Part shown: positions 58,089 to 64,000 of the stretch, piece after piece | Numbering within the stretch: position 1 is the stretch's first letter | How the letters are laid out: each line of letters starts with the position of its first letter | From: Rothia terrae | Lineage (GTDB): Bacteria > Actinomycetota > Actinomycetes > Actinomycetales > Micrococcaceae | Assembly: GCF_012396615.1 (NCBI RefSeq) | Contig: NZ_JAAXPV010000002.1 | Coordinates: 62,001 to 126,000 of the forward strand | Length of the DNA stretch: 64,000 nt | Direction: 5' to 3' | The notes under the pieces: generated by a model | The model's database searches: none | Seen by the model: only the letters and a program-made list of their open reading frames with translations | Told to the model about the DNA's origin: nothing | Program-made: the position numbers and the translations under genes

Positions 58089-58174
58089 TGCGCGGAGGGG
58101 GACTTGAACCCCCACCCTCTAATACGAGGACTAGCACCTCAAGCTAGCGCGTCTGCCTATTCCGCCACCCGCGC
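58089..58174 (-). tRNA. tRNA-Leu (anticodon GAG)
   Basis: 86-base class II tRNA. The acceptor arms GCGCGGG and TCCGCGC pair with one G-T; the anticodon stem CTAGC/GCTAG encloses loop TTGAGGT, giving anticodon GAG (reads CUC and CUU); a long variable arm follows; the T arm is GGGGG TTCAAGT CCCCC. The discriminator is A and the CCA end is not encoded. Confidence 0.95.
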
Positions 58175-58218
58175 AGGTGATAAATCAGAGCTGGGAAGCT
58201 CTGTAAGCAACAGATAAT

Positions 58219-58248
58219 AATCTACACGCATCACAAGATGAGACGCAA
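58219..58248 (-). promoter_or_regulatory. Candidate tRNA-Leu promoter
   Basis: TTGCGT, an 18-base spacer and TAGATT on the minus strand, about 45 bases before the tRNA 5' end. A moderate match only. Confidence 0.35.
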
Positions 58249-58494
58249 ATCCAGAGGTTGCATTTTCTTATTATCTACCTCACATTTTGAGTTTTCGACC
58301 AAAATTTAGGTTCCTAAATTCCAGAAAATAACGAAATTTTTCCACATTATAGGATTTTTAAGCTTCTGGAATCTATCGGGCCGCCCACCCATAAAAAATT
58401 TTATCAATGCGCCAACCGAAGGTAATCAGTTTAACTTGTCAGTTATATAGGCTAAATACCCTATTTCATTACGTGAGTACGCACTAACAGCAGG
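58249..58494. other. AT-rich spacer between tRNA-Leu and pepN
   Basis: About 250 bases without a frame or repeat I can support. Clearly more AT-rich than its neighbours (many A and T runs near 58260-58420). Confidence 0.4.
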
Positions 58495-58523
58495 TAGACT
58501 CACCCTAAACCTCGCTATACGAT
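58495..58523 (+). promoter_or_regulatory. Candidate leaderless promoter of pepN
   Basis: TAGACT, a 17-base spacer and TACGAT, which ends six bases before the GTG start; no ribosome binding site lies between. Confidence 0.45.
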
Positions 58524-58529
58524 GATGAC

Positions 58530-61190
58530 GTGAATAACGAAAACTTGAGCCGCGACGAAGCGGCACACCGCTCAGAACTACTATCCGTTGACACCTACGA
58601 CGTACACGTTGACCTCACCAACGCGGCAGATACATCGTTTGCGTCCTACCCCACCGCAACCACCGTGCGTTTCACCGCCCGTGCGGCTGAAGAAACCTTC
58701 ATTGACTACATTCACCAGTCAATCGACTCCATCAAACTCAATGGCGGCCATATCAATACCGCAGAAGCCATTGACGGCTCACGCATCCGCTTTACCCCGG
58801 TAGAAGGCGAAAACATACTGACCATTCATGGCCGCTCCTACTTCTCCCGATCTGGAGAAGGTCTGCACCGTTACACCGACCCAACCGATGACAAAACTTA
58901 CCTGTACACACAGTACGAACCCGCAGATTGCCGACGGGTCTTCCCCAACTTTGAACAGCCAGACCTTAAAGCTGTCTTTAATTTCCGCATTACCGCGCCT
59001 GCCCACTGGGTAGTCAGCTCAAACGCTGAACTAGATCGAACACTTGAAGACCCAGCAGATTCCAGCATTTCAAAGCGAGTTTTCAAGCCCACAGCACGCA
59101 TCTCTACTTACATCACCACCATCCTTGCTGGTGAGTACTTTGTAGCATCAGATACCTACGTACCGACCTCAACCGTGAACTCCGGTAAGATTCCGCTGGT
59201 TGCCTACTGCCGAGCCTCATTGGCAGAGTACTTCGATGCGGAGAACATTTTCACTGTCACCAAGCAGGGACTTGATTTCTTCCAAGATCTTTTCGACTAT
59301 GCCTACCCCTTCAAGAAGTACGAGCAAGCTTTTGTTCCCGAGTACAATCTGGGCGCGATGGAAAACCCCGGCATGGTGACTTTCACCGAAAGCTATATCT
59401 ACATTTCCGGAGCAACCCAAGCTGATCTTGAATCTCGTGCCAACGTTATTTGCCACGAGATGTCGCATATGTGGTTTGGCGACTTAGTCACCATGAAATG
59501 GTGGGACGATTTGTGGCTCAAAGAATCATTTGCAGATTTCATGGGTACTTTGGGTTCTATTCAAGCCAACGGGTTTGAGGATGCGTGGACTACGTTTGCT
59601 AACCGTCGCAACTCGTGGGCCTACTACCAGGATCAGCTACCCACGACTCACCCGATTGTGGCAGATATCCCCCACCTCGAAGCAGCTAAGCAGAACTTTG
59701 ACGGTATTACTTATGCCAAGGGCGCCTCAGCCCTCAAACAGCTCGTCGCGTACGTTGGTTTTGAAACCTTCATCGACGCTGCTCGCGCTTACTTCAAGAA
59801 ACACGAATACGGGAACACTACCCTCGATGACTTCTTGAGCGTTCTCGATGAAAAATCTGATCGCGATGTCAAAACGTGGGCTCAGGCATGGTTGCAGACA
59901 AGCGGGCTATCATCATTGAGTACTGAACGTATTTTTGCCGAAGATGGCACGCTACAAGAACTTCGCATCCATCAGGAACTACCAGCTGGTGTTCCTACTG
60001 GACTTGGACGTCCACATCAGCTGATGCTTGAAACCTTTATTGCATCTGACGACGAAGAACCTCAGCTGACCTCCACAGGAAAGTTTTCTCTAGAAATTCC
60101 CGCTGGTGATTCGCAAAGCGTCGCTATTGACTTAGACGCAGAGGCTCGAGAGCAGGTCGCGGCGGCAGATCTTCTTCTTCTCAATTCTGGCGACCAAACC
60201 TACGCGAAGGTTTACCTTAGCGATGAAGACGGTCTGCAGACAGCCCTAAAGTCAGTATCAACCATCGATGATGCGCTTGCTCGCGGTTTGTTGTGGGGTA
60301 GCCTGTGGAATCAAGTTCGGGATGGAAAATTAGCGGCAGCAACGTTCATACGTGCTGTCGAGTTCAACCTGACTCGTGAACCGTCAGCAACTCTACTGGC
60401 AGCGTTGACCTCACAAGCACAGTCGGCTATTTCGCTCTATACCGCTCCTGCGGAGCAAGCATCGCTCTGGGATTCTTTGTATTCTGCGCTCTCAGATGCG
60501 CTTGAATCAGCGGAGTCTTCCAGTGACGCTCAGCTGATTTTGATGCGGTCTACCCTGGCTGTCGCTGCGCACTCCCCACTGGGCATTGAATTTGCTCGCG
60601 AGGTTTCACGCGGCGCCATCGAAGACCTCAAGGACGCTGATATCGAAGGTTTGCAGGGGCTGAAATACACCCAGACACTGGGCTGGTCAGCTCTCATCGC
60701 TCTCGCAGCTCATTCGGAAGTTGACGACCTCGCTCTTGAGACCGCTCGCGCTTATCAGTCATCAGCAACGTCTGAGCGCGGGTTTGCCTATGCATCGGCG
60801 GCTTTCCCCAATGCTCAAGCGAAGCAGGCAGCATTTACTGCTGTAACAACTGACCAAGAACTGTCGAACGAGATCTTGACTGCAACCGCTAACGGTTTCA
60901 AACTCGGTGAAGAAAAACTTCATGTCGAGTTCTACCCGCAGTACTTCGAGCAGCTACTTGACACCTGGAACGACCGCTCAATTGGTATGGCAACACGCGT
61001 CGTCACCGGCCTTTACCCTGCGGCAGTTCTTCGTGAAAACAAAGCTATCGAAGAGCACCCGGCCGTAGCAATGGGCGAAAAATGGTTAGAAGAAAATCCG
61101 GATGCTCCCAGCGCACTGCGCCGAGAAATCATTGAAAATGTTGCTGATGCTCGTCGTGCGCTCACAGCGCAGCAGGCATCATCACGCTAA
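58530..61190 (+). CDS. pepN: Aminopeptidase N (M1 family)
   Basis: 886 residues, GTG start at 58530. GAMEN at 275-279 binds the peptide N-terminus; HEMSH at 309-313 with the downstream glutamate in WLKESFADFMG form the zinc site. The N-terminal saddle, catalytic thermolysin-like domain and a C-terminal helical domain (from about 570) match M1 aminopeptidases. A general cytoplasmic enzyme that trims N-terminal amino acids. The upstream sequence suggests a leaderless mRNA. A hairpin follows the stop. Confidence 0.96.
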   Translation: MNNENLSRDEAAHRSELLSVDTYDVHVDLTNAADTSFASYPTATTVRFTARAAEETFIDYIHQSIDSIKLNGGHINTAEAIDGSRIRFTPVEGENILTIHGRSYFSRSGEGLHRYTDPTDDKTYLYTQYEPADCRRVFPNFEQPDLKAVFNFRITAPAHWVVSSNAELDRTLEDPADSSISKRVFKPTARISTYITTILAGEYFVASDTYVPTSTVNSGKIPLVAYCRASLAEYFDAENIFTVTKQGLDFFQDLFDYAYPFKKYEQAFVPEYNLGAMENPGMVTFTESYIYISGATQADLESRANVICHEMSHMWFGDLVTMKWWDDLWLKESFADFMGTLGSIQANGFEDAWTTFANRRNSWAYYQDQLPTTHPIVADIPHLEAAKQNFDGITYAKGASALKQLVAYVGFETFIDAARAYFKKHEYGNTTLDDFLSVLDEKSDRDVKTWAQAWLQTSGLSSLSTERIFAEDGTLQELRIHQELPAGVPTGLGRPHQLMLETFIASDDEEPQLTSTGKFSLEIPAGDSQSVAIDLDAEAREQVAAADLLLLNSGDQTYAKVYLSDEDGLQTALKSVSTIDDALARGLLWGSLWNQVRDGKLAAATFIRAVEFNLTREPSATLLAALTSQAQSAISLYTAPAEQASLWDSLYSALSDALESAESSSDAQLILMRSTLAVAAHSPLGIEFAREVSRGAIEDLKDADIEGLQGLKYTQTLGWSALIALAAHSEVDDLALETARAYQSSATSERGFAYASAAFPNAQAKQAAFTAVTTDQELSNEILTATANGFKLGEEKLHVEFYPQYFEQLLDTWNDRSIGMATRVVTGLYPAAVLRENKAIEEHPAVAMGEKWLEENPDAPSALRREIIENVADARRALTAQQASSR

Positions 61191-61247
61191 ATAGGTGAGT
61201 AGGCACAGATTAAGACAACCTGTGCAAGTGATTTAAGTAATCTGATG

Positions 61248-61290
61248 AATGCCGGTTTTAGGGGCAAAAATTACCTCTAAAGTCGGCATT
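61248..61290 (+). terminator. Hairpin after pepN
   Basis: Arms AATGCCG and CGGCATT, with a partly paired inner stem (TTTAG...CTAAA), between pepN and the next gene, 58 bases after the stop. Confidence 0.6.
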
Positions 61291-61339
61291 TCATGAGAAG
61301 CTATACAAGTAGATTTTGTACGTTGCAAGGAGTTGAACA

Positions 61340-62506
61340 TTGGCCGAATTTGCACTGGGCGATCGTGGATCAGTCACTATCATCACCAATGATTTTTACG
61401 ATGCTGAGATTTTGCAGGTCTTTGAAGAACTCCAAATTGACCGGGAGCGTATTTGGAACGGTCCGGCGCGTCTAGTGCCTGAGCCCGATAACGCGTACGC
61501 CCCGAATACTATTGCGGTTTACATCGACGATTTAAAGGTCGGACGCCTGAGCGCTGAACACTCAGCACAGTACTGGAAGCCGATCACGCGCGTCGTCTCT
61601 AGCGGTTACGATGCTATGGCGCATCTGCAGCTCTCGGCGGTTTTGCGCAAGTTGCAGGGCGAACATACTATCGAGAGCACCGGCATCCTTTCCTTGAGCG
61701 CTCCGGGTTCTTTGTTCCCGCTCAATCAGGCACCTGTTCATGCTACTTTGTTGCCGCAGGGTGCTTCAATGAAAGTACTGGATGAAAACGACCATTCAGC
61801 GTACTTGCATACTATTTTGCCGCCCAGTGGCGAAGGACGCGTGATTCTTACTCTCGAAGCCAACCAGATTAAGCTGGCGGATGGCTCCGTGGTTGATTCC
61901 ATTGATGTTCTTCACGATCGCAAAGTGGTTGGACGCTTGAGTACTCAGATCTCAGAGCAGCTAGCACCCGTTATCAAGTACGCCTTTGAACATGAAAAAC
62001 TCACCAGTGCGTGGGGCACAATCCGAGGCAACGCTTTCGAGGTATCGCTGACTGTTCAGGCTGCTCGCCCTTCAGAGCTCAGCGATGAGTGGTATCGCAC
62101 CCTGCCCAATAACGTTCCTGAGCTCATTGAAGAAGCAGACTCTTACGTAGTGCCTGATGCCTATGTTCCCACCGAGGGCGAATCTCAGCAGAACGCGAGC
62201 ACGAAATCGCGTCGTCGTGGATTCGGAGCGACTGTTGCCCCTGCTGCGGCCGTTGCCTCTATTCCTTCTCGTTCCAAGAAACAGAGTGAAAAAGCGCCTC
62301 AGGAGGGCACCGGTTCATCTTCAAAGCTTGCGGCATTGTTGGGTGTCTTAGGTGGTCTGATTTTGACCTTCGGCATTGTTCTCGTGTTCGTTAAGCCCCC
62401 GCTGCTGGGCATTTTGGCCATTGTTCTTGGTGCTTCGCTCGCTTTTATGGGTCTATACTTCGGCCGGTACAACGAGGAACCCGAATACGACATCGTTGAC
62501 AGCTAA
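61340..62506 (+). CDS. Membrane protein with two HIRAN-like repeats
   Basis: 388 residues. The start is TTG 61340, set by AAGGAG seven bases upstream. Residues about 40-72 read ARLVPEPDNAYAPNTIAVY then DDLKVGRLSAEHSAQYWKP, very like the HIRAN domain (EPDNpYDpNAVxVY ... KVGxL). A weaker second copy is near 185-220 (VVDSIDVLHDRKVVGRLST, then SEQLAPVIKYA). A disordered Ser/Lys-rich linker (about 275-335) leads to two C-terminal membrane helices (GVLGGLILTFGIVLVFV and LLGILAIVLGASLAFMGLYF). HIRAN domains usually bind DNA ends in helicases; a membrane-tethered form is unusual. Function unknown. Confidence 0.6.
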   Translation: MAEFALGDRGSVTIITNDFYDAEILQVFEELQIDRERIWNGPARLVPEPDNAYAPNTIAVYIDDLKVGRLSAEHSAQYWKPITRVVSSGYDAMAHLQLSAVLRKLQGEHTIESTGILSLSAPGSLFPLNQAPVHATLLPQGASMKVLDENDHSAYLHTILPPSGEGRVILTLEANQIKLADGSVVDSIDVLHDRKVVGRLSTQISEQLAPVIKYAFEHEKLTSAWGTIRGNAFEVSLTVQAARPSELSDEWYRTLPNNVPELIEEADSYVVPDAYVPTEGESQQNASTKSRRRGFGATVAPAAAVASIPSRSKKQSEKAPQEGTGSSSKLAALLGVLGGLILTFGIVLVFVKPPLLGILAIVLGASLAFMGLYFGRYNEEPEYDIVDS

Positions 62507-62537
62507 TTCTGCTGACAACTCTTTGAACTCAAAAATT

Positions 62538-62576
62538 AAAACGGGTGCCCGGGAGATGATCTCCCGGGCACCCGTT
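62538..62576. terminator. Bidirectional terminator
   Basis: Perfect 18-base arms AAACGGGTGCCCGGGAGA and TCTCCCGGGCACCCGTTT with a three-base loop between convergent genes. Confidence 0.92.
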
Positions 62577-62600
62577 TATTTACCTTAGATGCGGATGGCT

Positions 62601-63785
62601 TTAGTCCGCGCCGTGAGTGGCCACGTAGTTGTCCATGGTCTCGTTCTTCAAAGCATTTGAAAGCTCCTGGTTAGCGTTCAAATCAACGACCACAATGGAC
62701 TGTCCGTCTGAGGACCAACCGGTGCCTGCGTTCGGCAAGGTCATCATCTTCAGCCCAAAGTTCGGGTTAGAAATCATGGGCGATGCGATAGATACGATTG
62801 AACCGGCATCCAACCCCTCGTCCACAGTCAGGTACGGAGCCATGGTGGTCACCATATTTTTGAATTCTGTTGCGTTGTTTAGTACCCCGCGTGATTTCAA
62901 GGTGTCAAAGACGCCGCGGATAAAAGCGCGCTGGTTGCGCACACGCTGGTAGTCGCCGTCTGAGAACTGGTAGCGCTGACGTACAAAGGTAAGAGCTTCC
63001 TCACCATCCATCTTCTGCGGACCTGCAGTATAGGTGTAACCGTCGCCTTCGAAGGAAAGCGGCACGTTTACGGTCACGCCATCCATGGAATCTACCAGAC
63101 CCTTGAAGCCCTCAAAATCAACCTCTGCAATGTGGTCGATGCGGGTATCCAGCAACTGTTCAATGGCGCTAACCTGCAGGGCCACTCCCCCGTGATCAAG
63201 AGCAGCGTTAATCTTCGCGGGACCGTAACCCGGGATGTTGACCCAGGTATCACGCATAATCGAAATCAGGTAGGCGTTCGATCCGTCTTCAGGAACATGC
63301 AGGAGCATCAAAGAGTCAGCACGCTGGCCTTTTACCGTTGCAGATTCAGCAGTACCTGCACGTGAGTCTGAGCCCATGAGCAAGATGTTGGTAGCTCCAG
63401 TTTCGGCAGGACGCTCGTGGTTCTTAGGCTGGCTTCCATCTGAGCTTTCCTCATCAGCATCCAAAATACCGTTACCGTTTTTATCGATATCAGACGAAAG
63501 ATCTTTGCCACTGTCGTTAGTGATTGTGACGTCTTTATTCGCCTGACCGTCTTCGGCCATATTTTTCTTGAAAGTATCGAGCTGGTCAGTTGGAATCGAG
63601 CCATCTTCATTAGGGAAAGCTGATTCTGAATTCTCAATCTTTTGAGTGTTGTTGTTCCATGCGCTACCGATGCTATAGACATACGCGCCAACACCTACAG
63701 CTGCTACCAGTAAAAGCGCAAGAATCACTAGCAGGATATTGCGTCCTGTTTTCTTCTTGCGCGGGGCTGGAGTCTGAACCGACAT
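62601..63785 (-). CDS. LytR-CpsA-Psr (LCP) family cell-wall ligase
   Basis: 394 residues. An N-terminal membrane helix (NILLVILALLLVAAVGVGAYVYSIG) is followed by an acidic linker that holds an EF-hand-like stretch (DIDKNGNGILDADEESSDG, near residues 97-115), then an LCP domain: ILLMGSDSRAGT, SLMLLHVPEDG, SIMRDTWVNIPG and FVRQRYQFSDGDYQRVRNQR. It probably moves glycopolymers from the lipid carrier to peptidoglycan. No LytR_C domain, unlike the LCP protein near 15 kb. Confidence 0.92.
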   Translation of the reverse strand: MSVQTPAPRKKKTGRNILLVILALLLVAAVGVGAYVYSIGSAWNNNTQKIENSESAFPNEDGSIPTDQLDTFKKNMAEDGQANKDVTITNDSGKDLSSDIDKNGNGILDADEESSDGSQPKNHERPAETGATNILLMGSDSRAGTAESATVKGQRADSLMLLHVPEDGSNAYLISIMRDTWVNIPGYGPAKINAALDHGGVALQVSAIEQLLDTRIDHIAEVDFEGFKGLVDSMDGVTVNVPLSFEGDGYTYTAGPQKMDGEEALTFVRQRYQFSDGDYQRVRNQRAFIRGVFDTLKSRGVLNNATEFKNMVTTMAPYLTVDEGLDAGSIVSIASPMISNPNFGLKMMTLPNAGTGWSSDGQSIVVVDLNANQELSNALKNETMDNYVATHGAD

Positions 63786-63865
63786 ACTTTATCCCGTCAT
63801 CTTGCGTACTGTCACCGGAATAGGTGACAATAAATTTATTTTGATTCTACTCAAGGTTAATAAAA

Positions 63866-63902
63866 AACACCCCGAAACTTTTCTAAAAAGTTCCGGGGTG
63901 TT
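63866..63902 (-). terminator. Terminator of rpmE
   Basis: Arms AACACCCCG and CGGGGTGTT with an extended AAACTTTT/AAAAAGTT inner stem, followed on the minus strand by TTTTTATT. Confidence 0.88.
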
Positions 63903-63924
63903 CGAAATAACAGGGCTAAAAAGA

Positions 63925-64000
63925 TTAAGCCTTGCCGAAGTTCTTGAAGCGAGCGTTGAAGCGCTCTACACGGCCAGCGGAGTCCATGATGCGCTGCTTA
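63925..64000 (-). CDS. rpmE: 50S ribosomal protein bL31, C-terminal end (cut by window edge)
   Basis: The last 24 codons read KQRIMDSAGRVERFNARFKN FGKA and stop at TAA 63925. This matches the C-terminus of bL31 (GKQR..D.AGRV.RFN.RF). Too little is present to tell the zinc-binding from the zinc-free form. A good terminator follows. Confidence 0.85.
   Translation of the reverse strand, partial: KQRIMDSAGRVERFNARFKNFGKA

Overview
The window looks like a stretch of the core chromosome of an actinobacterium, most likely family Micrococcaceae and perhaps a Rothia-like lineage. The evidence is the Pup-ligase system, the mycothiol gene mshC, RbpA, a PafBC fusion, the three-part actinobacterial cytochrome oxidase (ctaC/D/F with separate ctaE), qcrCAB, and the gene order comEC-holA-rpsT-PemK-lepA-hemW-DUF3097-hrcA-dnaJ-rsmE-phoH-ybeY-era-leuA-recO-uppS. 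Base composition looks close to balanced by eye, low for the family. Genes are closely packed; I see no prophage, insertion sequence, integrase or CRISPR array.

Layout. 1-6 kb: end of comEC, holA, rpsT, a solitary PemK/MazF-like protein, lepA and hemW. 6-15 kb: DUF4870, DUF3097, the hrcA-dnaJ-rsmE heat-shock cluster behind a CIRCE-like operator, and phoH-ybeY-CBS transporter-era. 15-24 kb: an LCP cell-wall ligase, leuA behind a leucine leader peptide, recO, uppS, pyrD, DUF3043, an M20 peptidase and erpA. 24-33 kb: ctaCDF on the plus strand, a gene-poor 1.2-kb stretch, then ctaE-qcrC-qcrA-qcrB on the minus strand; together these encode the bc1-aa3 respiratory supercomplex. 33-41 kb: trpD, DUF3054, rbpA with a SigR/SigH-type promoter, a polyprenol-phosphate mannose synthase, an amidohydrolase-like protein without its metal ligands, a HelY helicase, tatC and tatA. 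41-57 kb: PafBC, two FKBP isomerases, pafA-pup-dop-arc, trmI, an M50 protease, a PAC2 protein, mshC, uppP, two small conserved proteins and ldh. 58-64 kb: tRNA-Leu(GAG), pepN, a membrane protein with HIRAN-like repeats, a second LCP protein and the end of rpmE.

Most striking points. The pupylation locus carries Arc, Dop, Pup and PafA but no 20S proteasome genes where prcB/prcA normally sit, and the Arc C-terminus lacks the gate-opening GQYL motif, so Pup tagging appears uncoupled from a proteasome, as known in Corynebacterium. leuA is preceded by a 16-codon leader with four consecutive Leu codons and a strong hairpin. rbpA has an exact GGAAT-N18-GTT stress-sigma promoter. Several genes (ctaE, trpD, the M20 peptidase, pepN) appear to be read from leaderless mRNAs. 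Nothing here is clearly a wholly new system; the HIRAN-like membrane protein and the ctaF-qcrB gap are the least explained parts.
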